This document shows positions 31,841 through 42,150 of a stretch of DNA of 52,745 nt, in pieces. Every line of letters begins with the position of its first letter. Within the stretch, counting starts at the first letter, position 1. The position numbers were made by a program, and so were the translations under genes. The notes beneath the pieces are model-generated. The model was not told where the DNA came from and ran no database searches. It was given only the letters and a program-made list of their open reading frames with translations. The stretch comes from Gammaproteobacteria bacterium (GTDB lineage: Bacteria > Pseudomonadota > Gammaproteobacteria > JASBUN01), in assembly GCA_030147845.1 (NCBI GenBank), contig JASBUN010000063.1, forward strand, positions 1 to 52,745. The letters run 5' to 3'.

Positions 31841-32485
31841 ATGCGCACGATATTGGCATTGAATGCCAAAGGCGGTTGCGGCAAGAGCACCATCGCCACC
31901 AACCTGGCGGCGTATTACGCCAGCGAGGAACAGGCCAAGGTGGTGCTGGAAGATTTCGATCCGCAGGGTTCCAGCAGCGAGTGGCTGGCGGCGCGCCCGG
32001 ACGATCGGCCGCTCATACAGTCGATACGCGCATGGACCGAGCCGGCGCGAGCGCCACGCACGACCGATTACGTGATCATGGATGCGCCGGCCGCGCTGCA
32101 TGGGTCCGAACTGACCGCGCTGGTGCGCCGCGCCGAAACCATTCTAATCCCGGTGTTACCGTCGCCCATCGACATGCGCGCAGCGGCACATTTCATCCAG
32201 GAATTGCTACTGCAAGGCAGAGTATCGCGTAAACAGACGCGCGTCGCCGTCATTGCCAACCGGGTGCGCGAAAATACGCTCGTGTATCAGGATCTCGAGC
32301 GCTTTCTGCAGCGCTTAAAAATTCCGTTCGTGGCGACGTTGCGTGATACACAGAACTATATACGTGCGGCCGAACGCGGCGTCAGTGTGTTCGAACTTGC
32401 CCCCTCCCTGGTCTACACCGACCTCGAGCAGTGGCAGCCTCTGCTAAAATGGCTGCGCAGTAAACGTAGCCTGCCGAGCCCCTAA
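31841..32485 (+). CDS. Orphan ParA/MinD-family ATPase
   Basis: A 214-residue P-loop ATPase with the deviant Walker A AKGGCGKSTIATNLA (two lysines, as in ParA/MinD), the switch I aspartate in VVLEDFDPQGSSSEW and the Walker B aspartate in TDYVIMDAPAALHG. ParA proteins position plasmids, chromosomes or protein complexes by ATP-dependent dimerisation on DNA. No parB partner is visible, so the cargo is unknown. GGAGG precedes the ATG by 6 bp. The downstream ferredoxin-reductase gene is on the same strand after 105 bp. Confidence 0.92.
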   Translation: MRTILALNAKGGCGKSTIATNLAAYYASEEQAKVVLEDFDPQGSSSEWLAARPDDRPLIQSIRAWTEPARAPRTTDYVIMDAPAALHGSELTALVRRAETILIPVLPSPIDMRAAAHFIQELLLQGRVSRKQTRVAVIANRVRENTLVYQDLERFLQRLKIPFVATLRDTQNYIRAAERGVSVFELAPSLVYTDLEQWQPLLKWLRSKRSLPSP

Positions 32486-32590
32486 GTCACCCAGGTTCGC
32501 CCAAGTCCGTAAGCAACGGGGGTTTTTATCCAGCCGCCGATAGGGGACAATGATCGGTCTTTGGCCGCAAAACATTGAATTGTTCTCGCT

Positions 32591-33646
32591 ATGCCCTACC
32601 GCATACAAGTCCAACCCAGCGGGCATGTCTTTTTCGCGCTGGAGGACGAATCGATCCTCGATGCCGCCCTGCGGCAAGGGTATACGCTGCCGTATAGCTG
32701 CCGCGCGGGCAAGTGCGCCACCTGCATCGGCCGTATCCTGGAGGGCCAGGTCAGCTATGCGCGTAAATACCCGGCGCTGCCGGAACTGGACGCGACGCGC
32801 AACGAAGCCTTGTTTTGCCAGGCGCGGCCGCGCTCGGATTTGGTTATCGAGGCCACCGAAATCGAAGTGCCCGATGACGTTCGTATCCGTAACTTGCCCT
32901 GCAAGGTGATTCGCAAAGAACAATTGTGCCACGACGTCATGCGGCTGTGGTTGAAACTGCCGGATGCTCAACCACTGCGTTTTCTGGCCGGTCAGTACCT
33001 CGATGTATTGACGGCCGACGGCCGGCGCAGTTTCTCGATCGCCAATGCGCCGCACGAACACGGCCTGTTGGAACTGCATATTCGCCACGTCGAAGGCGGT
33101 GAGTTCACGCATTACGTTTTTTACCAGATGCAGGACAAAACCATCTGGCGCATCGAAGCACCACTCGGTACGTTTTTTCTGCGTGAGGAGTCGCCCCGCG
33201 CGGTGCTGCTCATGGGCGGCGGCACCGGTTTTGCGCCGCTCAAGGGCATCCTCGAGCACGCCTTTCATATTGGCGACCAGCGTCCGATGCACTTATTTTG
33301 GGGGGTGCGTACGCGCGAGGATCTCTACCTGCCGCAACTACCCGAGCAGTGGCAGCGTGAGCACCCAAATTTCCGCTTCACGCCGGTGCTATCCGATCCA
33401 TTAGCGGACGATGCCTGGGATGGTGAAACCGGCTTGGTGCCCGACGTACTGATGCGGCATTACCCCGATCTGACCAACTACGATATGTACATGAGTGGTC
33501 CACCGGCGATGATTCATGCCGCCAAGGACCGTTTCCTCGAGCGCGGCATGTCCATGGACCACATGTATTCCGACGCCTTCGAGTTCAATAGCCGTCCGAA
33601 GAGCTTGTCGGAGGTAAGCGACTCTTACCGGGAAAAACAGGTTTGA
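32591..33646 (+). CDS. [2Fe-2S] ferredoxin–FAD/NAD(P)H reductase fusion (annotated elsewhere as CDP-6-deoxy-glucoseen reductase)
   Basis: A 351-residue electron-transfer flavoprotein. Residues 1–90 are a plant-type ferredoxin with ligands in CRAGKCATCIGRILEG and LFCQARP. The reductase part follows, with FAD-binding RSFSIANAPHEHGLLELHIR, NAD(P)-binding LLMGGGTGFAPLKGILEHAF, and YMSGPPAMIHAAKDRFLERG near the end. Proteobacterial homologues carry the AscD-like name although many genomes lack the sugar pathway. The physiological acceptor here is unknown. It is convergent with hemY. Confidence 0.9.
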   Translation: MPYRIQVQPSGHVFFALEDESILDAALRQGYTLPYSCRAGKCATCIGRILEGQVSYARKYPALPELDATRNEALFCQARPRSDLVIEATEIEVPDDVRIRNLPCKVIRKEQLCHDVMRLWLKLPDAQPLRFLAGQYLDVLTADGRRSFSIANAPHEHGLLELHIRHVEGGEFTHYVFYQMQDKTIWRIEAPLGTFFLREESPRAVLLMGGGTGFAPLKGILEHAFHIGDQRPMHLFWGVRTREDLYLPQLPEQWQREHPNFRFTPVLSDPLADDAWDGETGLVPDVLMRHYPDLTNYDMYMSGPPAMIHAAKDRFLERGMSMDHMYSDAFEFNSRPKSLSEVSDSYREKQV

Positions 33647-33712
33647 GCCCGGGCGTTGCGGCGTTTGCGCCTTAGACACGCCGCAGACGACACCGACGCC
33701 GATGCGGCCCGG

Positions 33713-34981
33713 TCAAGCCTCGGCGGGCGCCGTTTCCACCGCCGGCAGACGGCCCGGCTCCAAGGCAATGTGCGCGTCGTCCGGAAAACGGTGCGTGGCC
33801 TCACTGACCGCCAGCGCCATACCCTCGCGGTAACAGTTCAGGGCGCCATCGGCATCGCCCATGCGTTCCAGCAAGGCGCCAAGCTCCTTGTAGGATTCCG
33901 CGCGCGGCCCGGCGCCGATACTCGACTCCAGATAGATGCGCGCCTTGCCCCACAGCCGGTTGCGCAGACACAGGCGCCCCAAGGTCAGCAGCAACGCCGG
34001 ACTCTTGCCGTGTTCCTTTGCCCACCCCTCGGCGATCGATAACTGGCGCGCGGCATCGTCACTGTCGAGCAAGCCATACAGGTGCGCCAGTTTATCACTC
34101 CAGCCGCGCCGCAGCGCCGCGCGTACCAATGGTTCGGCTTCGTTGGCGCCACCCCGCGCACGCAATAGGCGCCCGTACTCAAGCAGCAGCTCGTGATCAT
34201 CACGCAGTGTCTTCGGCATGACGTTCCAGGCCGCGAACAAAGCGTCGAGATCGGTGCCGGATGCGGCACGGCGCAGCAACTCGGCGTATACCTTGTGCTC
34301 CAGTTCACGCAACCGCGCGTCGTCCAACACCTTGCGCCGACGCAGTTCCGGTAACAGATCGCGCAGATGATCCCAATCGCACAGATCCCGATACAGTTTC
34401 ATCAACATACGCAGCACATAAATATTATGCGGCTCGAGATTGCGCAAATGGGTGAGAGTGGCGAGCGCCTGTTCCAATTGCTCGTGCGCGATCTGTAGAT
34501 GCGCCTGGGTCAAGCCCACGGCCACTGCCGCCCGCGGCGCGCTCTCGTGTGCCAGGTGTAGGTAACGGTCGCGTCGCTCCGGCTCGCCCTGTTGTTGCGC
34601 CGCCCGGGCCGCGGCCAGATACACCAACATCGGCGCCTCGCTGTGCGGCGCGCCTCTTAATAGGTGCTTCTCGGCGGCCTTCCAGCGACCCTCGGCAAGC
34701 TCGGTGAGGCCGCGATAAAAGCTACTGCGGGCGCGATCCAGCTGCCGATTTTGCTGCCAGCCATGCACTCGCAACGGCAAGCGCCACAAGCCGTGCGCGA
34801 CGCGCAATGTCAGGCGCAATAACAGGTACAGCATCAGCAGCGCGATGACCGCAAACGAGAGCGTGCTTTCCACGGTCCAGACACCGTAGGAGATCAGCAC
34901 GTAGCCGGGGTCTTTGAGCACGAATAACGTCACGCCGACCGCGACTAACAGAATCAGCACCAGACCGAGCAGCGCTTTCAT
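33713..34981 (-). CDS. hemY: HemY, tetrapyrrole-biosynthesis-associated TPR membrane protein
   Basis: A 422-residue protein with two N-terminal membrane segments (LLGLVLILLVAVGVTLFVLK and LSFAVIALLMLYLLLRLTL) followed by TPR-like helices exposed to the cytoplasm, for example SYKELGALLERMGDADGALN. It matches the HemY_N/TPR family of the gammaproteobacterial hemCDXY operon, whose exact role in haem synthesis is unsettled (it is not the protoporphyrinogen oxidase also called HemY). Its start overlaps the hemX stop by 4 bp. It is the last gene of the leftward operon. Confidence 0.92.
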   Translation of the reverse strand: MKALLGLVLILLVAVGVTLFVLKDPGYVLISYGVWTVESTLSFAVIALLMLYLLLRLTLRVAHGLWRLPLRVHGWQQNRQLDRARSSFYRGLTELAEGRWKAAEKHLLRGAPHSEAPMLVYLAAARAAQQQGEPERRDRYLHLAHESAPRAAVAVGLTQAHLQIAHEQLEQALATLTHLRNLEPHNIYVLRMLMKLYRDLCDWDHLRDLLPELRRRKVLDDARLRELEHKVYAELLRRAASGTDLDALFAAWNVMPKTLRDDHELLLEYGRLLRARGGANEAEPLVRAALRRGWSDKLAHLYGLLDSDDAARQLSIAEGWAKEHGKSPALLLTLGRLCLRNRLWGKARIYLESSIGAGPRAESYKELGALLERMGDADGALNCYREGMALAVSEATHRFPDDAHIALEPGRLPAVETAPAEA

Positions 34982-36156
34982 TTCGCCACATCCTTGCCTG
35001 GCGCAGCGGCATTCGGTGTTGGCGGCGTGTCGGATGTGGCCGCGGCACGATCGTTATGCCGCTGTTGCATGAATTTCCGCAACAGGCGCAGCGAGGCGGA
35101 AATATCCGGTAGCTGCGGATGAATATCAGGCTGCGCCAGCGCCTGCAAGCGCTCCAACATGCTCGCCACCGCGGCGTCTTTGACATCGAACCGCTGGCGC
35201 AACCAAGCGCTCGCGTCCTGCAGACTATTACGGTACAGCGGCTCGTTGCGTTGTATCAACGCGACCCGCGCGGCCTGTAACTTTAAGCGTAAGTTCTGAC
35301 GCAACAGGAATTCCTGTTGCGGGCTCAACAGCGGCTCGATGGGTCGGTCGTGGCGACGCACAACCACCAGCGCACCCAATTCCTTCCAGACGCCCTTGAG
35401 CGCATCACCCCAACCTCGCTGCGGCGCGGCGGCGCCGGAATTTTGCCCGACGGCGGTCCCGCCGAGCGCGTTGGCGCGCTGGCTACTGCCGTTCGGAAGT
35501 TGCGCGACTTGTTGCGCCAGGCTTTGCAACTCAACCGCCATGCCGGCGACATCAATCTTAGGCAGCGCTTTGAGCGCGCCGATTTCACGCGCCAACTGCG
35601 CACGCACCTCGGTCAAGCCGGGATCGCCAAGATCCCGCAAGCGCGCATCGGCGGCACTCAGCGCGGCCAGCGCGGTAGCCGTATCGCCGATCAACAGCAG
35701 GCGCTCGTTGGCGACGCGCATAAGGTACGCAGCTTCGGCCAGCACCCAGTCGTTTTGGTCGCGTTGCGCCAGCTGGCGCACATGGTTGACGCTGTTCTCC
35801 AAATTCTGCAGGCGTGCGTCGGCGTTCGATTGCTGCTGGATCTGATCGGCAAGCTGCGCCTGCAGGCGTGAAAACGTGTCCGCGCTCTGCTGCGTGGCGT
35901 CACGCGTCTGCGCGCGCAGGTCGGCGATCTGTGTGCGCGTATGCTGCAGTTGCTGCCAGAGATAATAAGCCGCCACCGCACTGAGTAGCGCCACCAGCAA
36001 CGCCAGCAGCGCGACGGCCAAGTTGCGGCGCGGTCGCGCCTGCGCGACGGTACGGGCAGGCAGGCGTTCGGCGGCCGGCGCATCGCGCTGGTTCGGCTCG
36101 TCTACCACTGGCGGCTGGGCTGATGCCGAGTCCGGCTCTCGTTTATCGTCGGCCAT
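34978..36156 (-). CDS. hemX: HemX-family membrane protein
   Basis: A 392-residue HemX. A charged N-terminus is followed by one membrane segment (LAVALLALLVALLSAVAAYY) and a long coiled coil rich in Gln and Ala (QLQHTRTQIADLRAQTRDAT onward). The C-terminal half carries the family residues NDWVLAEAAYLMRVANERLL and QEFLLRQNLRLKLQAARVAL. It has often been annotated as uroporphyrinogen-III C-methyltransferase, but it contains no methyltransferase domain. It lies between hemD and hemY, overlapping hemY by 4 bp. A glycine/asparagine-rich linker near residues 235–260 is not conserved in appearance. Confidence 0.92.
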   Translation of the reverse strand: MADDKREPDSASAQPPVVDEPNQRDAPAAERLPARTVAQARPRRNLAVALLALLVALLSAVAAYYLWQQLQHTRTQIADLRAQTRDATQQSADTFSRLQAQLADQIQQQSNADARLQNLENSVNHVRQLAQRDQNDWVLAEAAYLMRVANERLLLIGDTATALAALSAADARLRDLGDPGLTEVRAQLAREIGALKALPKIDVAGMAVELQSLAQQVAQLPNGSSQRANALGGTAVGQNSGAAAPQRGWGDALKGVWKELGALVVVRRHDRPIEPLLSPQQEFLLRQNLRLKLQAARVALIQRNEPLYRNSLQDASAWLRQRFDVKDAAVASMLERLQALAQPDIHPQLPDISASLRLLRKFMQQRHNDRAAATSDTPPTPNAAAPGKDVAK

Positions 36157-36172
36157 GAATCCTCTCTAAAAT

Positions 36173-37006
36173 CTATATGGCATGTGCGCGCCAACGCACG
36201 ACAGCATCGACGATCGACTCGTCGGCGGCCCGCTCCGCAACCACGACGTCAGCGCTAAAGCCTAGTTCACGGGCAAGTTTTAGCATACGATCACTGACAA
36301 CCACCAGCGCCGTCTGGCACAGTGCACGCCGGCCGTGCGGTTCCAGCAGGTCGTACAGGGCGCGCAGAATTTCGCCGCTGGTGGCCACCACCACATGCAT
36401 CTGGCCGCGTGCCCAGGCCCGCATCAGCGCGCTACAGTCGGGCCGCGCCGGTACACGGCGGTAAACTTCAGCGTAGTCGACTTGCGCGCCGCGGGCACGC
36501 AGTGTCTCGGCCAGCAATTCGCGGCCGCCTTGGCCACGGAAAATCAGCACACGGTGACCGTGCAGGTCCTGTAGCTCGGCAAGCGCCAGCAAAGCCTCGC
36601 TGCTGAAATCACGCGCGGGGCACAAATCCACCCGCCGACCGTGCTGCGCCAATGCTCGCGCCGTTGCCTGACCGACCGCGGCGACGCGTATAGTATCTGG
36701 AAAACCGCCGCCGGCTTCGACCCTCGGCAGCCCACGGTGCACCGCATTGGCGCTGACAAACAGCGCCAAATGGTAGGCCTTCAGCCCGGCCAAGCGCGCG
36801 CGCAGCAACTCATCCTGTTCCGGCTCGGCAATCGCCAGCACTGCTAGGCGTAACGCCGTACCCCCGGCGGCCTCGATCAAGGCGCACAAGTGGTCAGCCT
36901 GCTGCTCGGGCCGTGTCACCAGGACTACGGTACCGTCGAGCGGCCGTTGACGGCGATTGGTCGTGGTCAACGCCACACCCGCGCCCGAGCGCGTCGACCC
37001 GCGCAC
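36173..37006 (-). CDS. hemD: Uroporphyrinogen-III synthase
   Basis: A 277-residue HemD that cyclises hydroxymethylbilane to uroporphyrinogen III with inversion of ring D. Family segments: LDGTVVLVTRPEQQADHLCA, ALFVSANAVHRGLPRVEAGG, VAAVGQATARALAQHGRRVD, then HRVLIFRGQGGRELLAETLR and VVATSGEILRALYDLLEPH. The sequence diverges strongly between species, so recognition rests on these and on the context. It follows hemC after 18 bp in the same operon. The first ~20 residues look non-conserved, so a downstream start is possible. Confidence 0.92.
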   Translation of the reverse strand: MRGSTRSGAGVALTTTNRRQRPLDGTVVLVTRPEQQADHLCALIEAAGGTALRLAVLAIAEPEQDELLRARLAGLKAYHLALFVSANAVHRGLPRVEAGGGFPDTIRVAAVGQATARALAQHGRRVDLCPARDFSSEALLALAELQDLHGHRVLIFRGQGGRELLAETLRARGAQVDYAEVYRRVPARPDCSALMRAWARGQMHVVVATSGEILRALYDLLEPHGRRALCQTALVVVSDRMLKLARELGFSADVVVAERAADESIVDAVVRWRAHAI

Positions 37007-37024
37007 GTGGCCGGCATTGACTGC

Positions 37025-37960
37025 TCACGCTTGCTCACGGTACAGCTCATCGAGAATCTCGGCCGCGCCGCGACTCAGCAAATCGTCAGCCAACACGGTA
37101 CCAAGCTCGTCGGCATCTTGCGGCCGGCCGCTGATCACGCCATGCACGACTTCGCTGCCGTCCGGGCGACCGACCAGGCCGCGCAGCACCAATACACCGT
37201 GGCCCAATTCGGCGTGACCACCGATGGGCACCTGGCAGCCGCCGTGAAGACGCGCATTCATAGCACGCTCGGCGCGCACGCGGACATGCGTGTCGGGGTG
37301 ATCCAGTGGCGCCAGCAGTGCTCGCGTAGCGGCATCGTCGCGTCGACACTCGATACCGATGGCGCCCTGTCCGATCGCCGGCAGCACCACCTCCGGCGCC
37401 AACGCGGCTCGAATACGCGCACTCAACTCCAGCCGCCGCAGGCCGGCGCAGGCTAACACGATGGCGTCATAGTCACCGCGATCGAGCTTGTCCAGGCGTG
37501 TACCGACGTTGCCACGCAAGTCGATGATGTCCAGATCCGGGCGCAGTTCCGCCAATTGGCAGCGCCGCCGCAGGCTAGAAGTTCCCAGACGTGCGCCGAC
37601 GGGCAGCGCGTTCAACTCGGCAAACTGGTTCGAAACGAAAGCATCGCGCGGGTCTTCGCGCTCGAGGATGACCTCGATCGCCAAGCCCGGCGGCAAGTCG
37701 ACCGGCACGTCTTTCATCGAATGCACTGCGATGTCGGCTTGCCCGTCCAGGATACCTTGCTCTAACTCTTTGACAAACAAGCTTTTTCCGCCGACTTTAG
37801 CGAGCGGCGTATCCAATATGCGATCGCCGGCAGTGGTCATACCGAGCAGTTCGACTTGCAGTTCCGGGTGGCACCGCCGTAATCGCGCCGCCACGTGTTC
37901 GGCCTGCCAGACTGCCAGCGGGCTTTTTCTTGTAGCGATACGGACGAGATTTTTGCTCAT
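37025..37960 (-). CDS. hemC: Hydroxymethylbilane synthase (porphobilinogen deaminase)
   Basis: A 311-residue enzyme that condenses four porphobilinogen units in haem biosynthesis. It opens with [20 protein letters not shown], contains [20 protein letters not shown] and [20 protein letters not shown], and carries the cofactor-attachment cysteine in [16 protein letters not shown]. First gene of hemCDXY. The 166-bp region between its start and the divergent thioredoxin-like gene should hold its promoter. In Pseudomonas AlgR influences hemC, and algR is only 0.7 kb away here; direct control is inference. Confidence 0.97.
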   Translation of the reverse strand: MSKNLVRIATRKSPLAVWQAEHVAARLRRCHPELQVELLGMTTAGDRILDTPLAKVGGKSLFVKELEQGILDGQADIAVHSMKDVPVDLPPGLAIEVILEREDPRDAFVSNQFAELNALPVGARLGTSSLRRRCQLAELRPDLDIIDLRGNVGTRLDKLDRGDYDAIVLACAGLRRLELSARIRAALAPEVVLPAIGQGAIGIECRRDDAATRALLAPLDHPDTHVRVRAERAMNARLHGGCQVPIGGHAELGHGVLVLRGLVGRPDGSEVVHGVISGRPQDADELGTVLADDLLSRGAAEILDELYREQA

Positions 37961-38126
37961 TGTGCTTCCAAATGTGGTAAAAATCGGGAAAATTGCCGGC
38001 GTTGTCAGGGCCTGGGAATGACCATCGTAGGCCTACAACTGTCGAATTTACGCGATTTGTGCAAAAATTCACCCATGCTCGGCAACGTCGCGCCGATGCC
38101 GCGAACCACCGGACGAGGACCCACCA

Positions 38127-38645
38127 TTGCTCTCTCGCACCATTATTACACTTACCACGCTCATGCTAGCGCTGCTGCTGCACACCGCCGCTGCCGCCGT
38201 GAGTGTGGCGACGACGTCCGATCTGCGCGCCGATGCGCGTTTGGCTCTGCAGAAGCACGTGCCCGTGCTATTGGTGTTCACCGCCAGCGACTGCGGTTAT
38301 TGTGATCTACTGGAATCGGACATCCTGCGACCCATGCTGATCAGCGGCGACTACGACAATAAGGTCATTATACGGAAAATCGTCATCGACGAGCAGGACA
38401 GCGTACACGATTTCAATGGCAAGACGATCAGCACCAGCGCACTGGTCAAGCACTACGGCATCTACGTCACGCCGACCATGCTATTTCTCGATGCGCACGG
38501 CAAAGAGCTGTCCGAGCGCATCCTCGGCATCAACACCCCGGAGATGTTTGGCGGCCGCGTCGATGCCGCCATTGCGGAATCACTTGCGCGCCTGCACGAT
38601 CGCGCGCAGCGGCCGGCCGCCAAGCTGGCGCAACAAACGAACTGA
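38127..38645 (+). CDS. Exported thioredoxin-fold protein (SoxW/DsbE-like)
   Basis: A 172-residue protein with an N-terminal signal peptide (IITLTTLMLALLLHTAAAAV) and a thioredoxin fold containing the redox motif CGYC in VLLVFTASDCGYCDLLESDI and the cis-proline strand YVTPTMLFLDAHGKEL. It would work in the periplasm as a disulfide reductase or chaperone. The start appears to be TTG at 38127, with GGACGAGGA upstream; no ATG is available in a sensible place. It is divergent from hemC and convergent with algR. Proteins of this kind include SoxW, a link to the soxZ at the right edge, but that is inference. Confidence 0.85.
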   Translation: MLSRTIITLTTLMLALLLHTAAAAVSVATTSDLRADARLALQKHVPVLLVFTASDCGYCDLLESDILRPMLISGDYDNKVIIRKIVIDEQDSVHDFNGKTISTSALVKHYGIYVTPTMLFLDAHGKELSERILGINTPEMFGGRVDAAIAESLARLHDRAQRPAAKLAQQTN

Positions 38646-38699
38646 AGCGCGGCACGCGCGCGATCACTCCGGCGCCGATGTCGGCGCGACCGAACTCAG

Positions 38700-39437
38700 T
38701 TAAAACAAGTGTTTGAGCCGGTGCCGAACGTCAGCGATGTGACGCCGGCTCACCTCCAAACCATCCTCGACCTCGCGCAGCCGGACCAGATTCCTGCCAC
38801 CACTGGCTTTCTCGACGCCTTCCAGATATTTCCATGCCACCAATGCGTTTCGATGGATGCGCAAAAAACGTTCACCGAACTCCTGCTCGAGTGACTTCAA
38901 TGATTCCTCGATCAACACCTCACCTTCGCGGTATCGTACCGTGACGTACTTTTGGTCCGCCATGCAATAAATTACCTGCTCAATCGGTACCAGCTGTAGA
39001 TTGCCTCGCACCCGTGCACAAAGATGTGTACGCGCCGAAGACGACGTCGCGCGGCTACCAATAGTCGCAAGCTGCATGCGCGTCAGGCGTCGCACCTTGC
39101 TGAGCGCATCGCCGAGACGCTCACGCCGAATCGGTTTGAGCAGATAGTCAACCGCGCTGGCGTCGAACGCCTCGAGCGCATGTTGATCGTAGGCGGTGGT
39201 AAAAATCACCGCGGGCGGCTTGTCGAAACTCGCCAGATGGCGCGCCGCCTCCAGTCCGTCCATGCCCGGCATGCGAATATCGAGCAGTAACACGTCCGGC
39301 TGCAAGGACTCGCACAAGCGCAATGCCTCGGCGCCACTGGCGGCCTCCGACACGATCTCGTAGCCGCCCAACTCCTCCAGCAAGCTGCGCAATCGCGCGC
39401 GTGCCGGAGCCTCGTCGTCAGTGATCAGTATTTTCAC
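38700..39437 (-). CDS. algR: AlgR-like LytTR response regulator
   Basis: A 245-residue response regulator. The receiver domain begins [20 protein letters not shown], with the phosphoryl-accepting aspartate in DVLLLDIRMPGMDGLEAARH and the conserved Thr/Lys in IFTTAYDQHA and YLLKPIRRE. The C-terminal LytTR DNA-binding domain contains YVTVRYREGEVLIEESLKSL and FLRIHRNALVAWKYLEGVEK. I chose the GTG at 39437, which overlaps the sensor kinase stop (GTGA) and follows GGAGG. The argH–algZ–algR–hemC order strongly supports the AlgR assignment. The genes it controls here are not known. Confidence 0.93.
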   Translation of the reverse strand: MKILITDDEAPARARLRSLLEELGGYEIVSEAASGAEALRLCESLQPDVLLLDIRMPGMDGLEAARHLASFDKPPAVIFTTAYDQHALEAFDASAVDYLLKPIRRERLGDALSKVRRLTRMQLATIGSRATSSSARTHLCARVRGNLQLVPIEQVIYCMADQKYVTVRYREGEVLIEESLKSLEQEFGERFLRIHRNALVAWKYLEGVEKASGGRNLVRLREVEDGLEVSRRHIADVRHRLKHLF

Positions 39438-40486
39438 GATGCCTCCTTGCGCACGGGGAACCGGACTTGCACCTCGCATTTATCGCTGCGCCGATCCAAC
39501 GTCACCTGCGCGCGCCGCCCAAACGTAAGGCGCAATCGCTCACGAATGTTGGCCAGCGCGATGCGCCGACCGCCGCTGTGCGCATCGTTTTCCCCGGCCA
39601 GCACAGGATTGCTGATTACGATAACCATCATATCGCCTTCCAGTCGACCGTGAACCGCTACCGTACCGCCGTGCGGCAAAAGCTCGATCCCATGGTAGAT
39701 CGCATTTTCCAGCAGCGGTTGCAGGGAAAGCGGTGGCAGCACGGCTTGGCGCGGTAGCGCATCTATATCCCACACCACCGCCAAACGTGCGCCCAAGCGC
39801 TGCTGTTCCATGCGTAGATAACGCCGGCAGATTTGCAGCTCCTCGTCCAGAGTCACGACGCGGCCGGCGTCGGCCAAACTGAAGCGAAACAGGTCGCACA
39901 GATCTTCGACCGCCTCTTCGGCATGGCGCGGCTGGCTGCGGATCAATGCCGCAATGGTATTCATACTGTTGAAGAGAAAATGCGGGCGAATACGTGCTTG
40001 AAGCGCCTCGACACGCGCGTCCATATGTACGATTTGCTGGTGCTGCAGGTAAAAGAATCGTAACGCCACGGCGGCGACGATGGCGCCGATGCCGAGATTG
40101 TCGACCAGGAAATCGGTGTGCCAATTGCTCGGCAGCGCAACATCTTGCATCTGCGCCAACCGATAGGCCAATTCGCTCAATAGCGCCGTGACTAACAACA
40201 CCACGACATAGCTGACGATGCCGGCAGCGACATCGTTGATGCGCGCAAGCGCTCGGCGCAACACGCACAACAGGCCGGCACTGGTTAATGCCACCCATTG
40301 AATGAACAGCGAGGTGATGCCCAGGTCCTCCCAACGTACGCCGCGGGTGGTATACGCACCGAGCGTCAGCACGAGCGCCAGCAGCTCCGCGACCACAACC
40401 ATCGAGAAAACCATGCGGATACCGCAAAAATCCGGCAAAAAGGTCGCTGCCGCGACGCGTTCACGATGCTGTAGTGGACCATCCAT
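39434..40486 (-). CDS. algZ: AlgZ/FimS-like LytS-type sensor histidine kinase
   Basis: A 350-residue membrane kinase. The N-terminal third has about four membrane segments (for example [34 protein letters not shown] and [20 protein letters not shown]). The His_kinase domain follows with the phosphoacceptor region [20 protein letters not shown], and then the ATPase part with [17 protein letters not shown] and [14 protein letters not shown]. The start at 40486 ([10 protein letters not shown]) fits family length; the upstream in-frame part is arginine-rich read-through. It overlaps algR by 4 bp. A 250-bp divergent promoter region separates it from argH. Confidence 0.92.
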   Translation of the reverse strand: MDGPLQHRERVAAATFLPDFCGIRMVFSMVVVAELLALVLTLGAYTTRGVRWEDLGITSLFIQWVALTSAGLLCVLRRALARINDVAAGIVSYVVVLLVTALLSELAYRLAQMQDVALPSNWHTDFLVDNLGIGAIVAAVALRFFYLQHQQIVHMDARVEALQARIRPHFLFNSMNTIAALIRSQPRHAEEAVEDLCDLFRFSLADAGRVVTLDEELQICRRYLRMEQQRLGARLAVVWDIDALPRQAVLPPLSLQPLLENAIYHGIELLPHGGTVAVHGRLEGDMMVIVISNPVLAGENDAHSGGRRIALANIRERLRLTFGRRAQVTLDRRSDKCEVQVRFPVRKEAS

Positions 40487-40736
40487 GCGGATACAAATGC
40501 CTCGCAATAGGCCGGGTCGCGCCTGCTTTTTTTGCCGACGAGGTCGGGCGCCGATGCTCCAGCGGCAGAACAAACACACGCACCCGCATCGGGGTCGGTC
40601 GGCGACAGGCGTTGGCAAATCATACCATGGGCGCTACATAATCCACCGCACCAGGGCGCATTGGCGCCGGCGGCGCCTGAGAATTCGGTCACAGACCTGC
40701 TATACTGCGCGCAACATTACCACCCCAGATCCCATC

Positions 40737-42143
40737 ATGAGCAGCGACGACGACAAGCCCTGGAAGGGTCGATTTACCGAAGCCACCGACGCCTTCGTCG
40801 AAACCTTTACCGCTTCGGTAGGCGTTGATCGCCGCCTCTACGCCCACGATATCGAAGGCTCGATGGCGCATGCGCGCATGTTGGCCAAGACCGGCATAAT
40901 CACGGCCGCCGAGTGCGAAACCATTCTCAAGGGCTTGACCGATATTCGCGTCGATATCGAACGTGGCGACTTCGCCTGGTCGGTCGCGCTTGAAGACGTG
41001 CACATGAACATCGAGGCGCGCCTCACCACGCGCATTGGTGATGCCGGCAAAAAATTGCATACCGGTCGCTCGCGCAATGATCAGGTGGCGACCGATATCC
41101 GTATGTATCTGCGCAGTGAAATCGGCGCCATTGTCGCGTTGATCGAGCGCCTGCAGCACGGCCTGCTGGACATTGCCGAACGCGAAGCGGACACCATTAT
41201 GCCCGGCTTCACCCATTTGCAGGTGGCGCAGCCGGTGACCTTCGGGCATCACATGATGGCGTGGTATGAAATGCTGCAACGCGACCGCGGACGCCTGCTC
41301 GACTGTCGCCGACGCGTTAACGTCATGCCACTTGGCGCCGCCGCCTTAGCGGGGACAAGTTACCCCATCGATCGCGTTTACACCGCCGAACTGCTCGGCT
41401 TTGACGCGCCCGCGGAAAATTCGCTGGATGCGGTCAGCGACCGCGATTTTGCCATTGAATTCACCGCCGCCGCGGCGCTGTGCATGACGCATCTATCACG
41501 CTTCTCGGAGGAGTTGGTGTTATGGGCATCGGCGCAATTCGATTTCATTGATCTACCCGACCGCTTCTGTACCGGTTCTTCGATCATGCCGCAGAAAAAA
41601 AACCCGGACGTTCCCGAGTTGGTGCGCGGCAAGACCGGGCGCGTTAACGGCAATCTAGTCGCATTGCTGACTCTGATGAAAGGTCAGCCGCTGGCCTATA
41701 ACAAAGATAATCAGGAAGACAAGGAGCCGCTATTCGATAGCATCGATACGCTCCAGGGTTCGTTGCGAGCCTTCGCCGACATGATGCCCGCCATCACCAC
41801 CAAGCGGCAGAACATGTACCGCGCCGCCCGTACCGGATTTTCCACGGCAACCGATTTGGCGGACTATTTGGTGCGCAAGGGTTTACCGTTTCGCGATGCA
41901 CACGAAGTGGTCGGCCGCGCGGTTCGGCACGGCGTCGACAGCGGTCACGACCTGGCCGATATGACTTTAGACGAACTGCGCGGATTCTCCGATTGTATCG
42001 AACAAGATGTATTCGCCACGCTGACGCTCGAAGGTTCCGTCGCTGCGCGTAACCATCTCGGCGGTACCGCCCCGGAGCAGGTGCGCGCCGCCGTTGGGCG
42101 GGCACGCGCCCGATTCGACGACGAACATAAAAATAATCTTTAG
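40737..42143 (+). CDS. argH: Argininosuccinate lyase
   Basis: A 468-residue enzyme that splits argininosuccinate into arginine and fumarate, the last step of arginine synthesis. It begins [20 protein letters not shown] and contains [20 protein letters not shown], the substrate-binding motif. The superfamily signature with the catalytic serine loop is [21 protein letters not shown] chose the ATG at 40737; a much longer in-frame extension upstream has a composition unlike a protein. The gene ends 7 bp before the convergent GGDEF-EAL gene. Next to algZR and hem genes it completes the Pseudomonas-like synteny block. Confidence 0.97.
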   Translation: MSSDDDKPWKGRFTEATDAFVETFTASVGVDRRLYAHDIEGSMAHARMLAKTGIITAAECETILKGLTDIRVDIERGDFAWSVALEDVHMNIEARLTTRIGDAGKKLHTGRSRNDQVATDIRMYLRSEIGAIVALIERLQHGLLDIAEREADTIMPGFTHLQVAQPVTFGHHMMAWYEMLQRDRGRLLDCRRRVNVMPLGAAALAGTSYPIDRVYTAELLGFDAPAENSLDAVSDRDFAIEFTAAAALCMTHLSRFSEELVLWASAQFDFIDLPDRFCTGSSIMPQKKNPDVPELVRGKTGRVNGNLVALLTLMKGQPLAYNKDNQEDKEPLFDSIDTLQGSLRAFADMMPAITTKRQNMYRAARTGFSTATDLADYLVRKGLPFRDAHEVVGRAVRHGVDSGHDLADMTLDELRGFSDCIEQDVFATLTLEGSVAARNHLGGTAPEQVRAAVGRARARFDDEHKNNL

Positions 42144-42150
42144 TTTCGTA

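Noticed and set aside
40302..40736. Upstream in-frame extension of argH by 145 codons
   Set aside because: Antisense to algZ and compositionally unlike protein; the ATG at 40737 gives the normal ArgH N-terminus and length.
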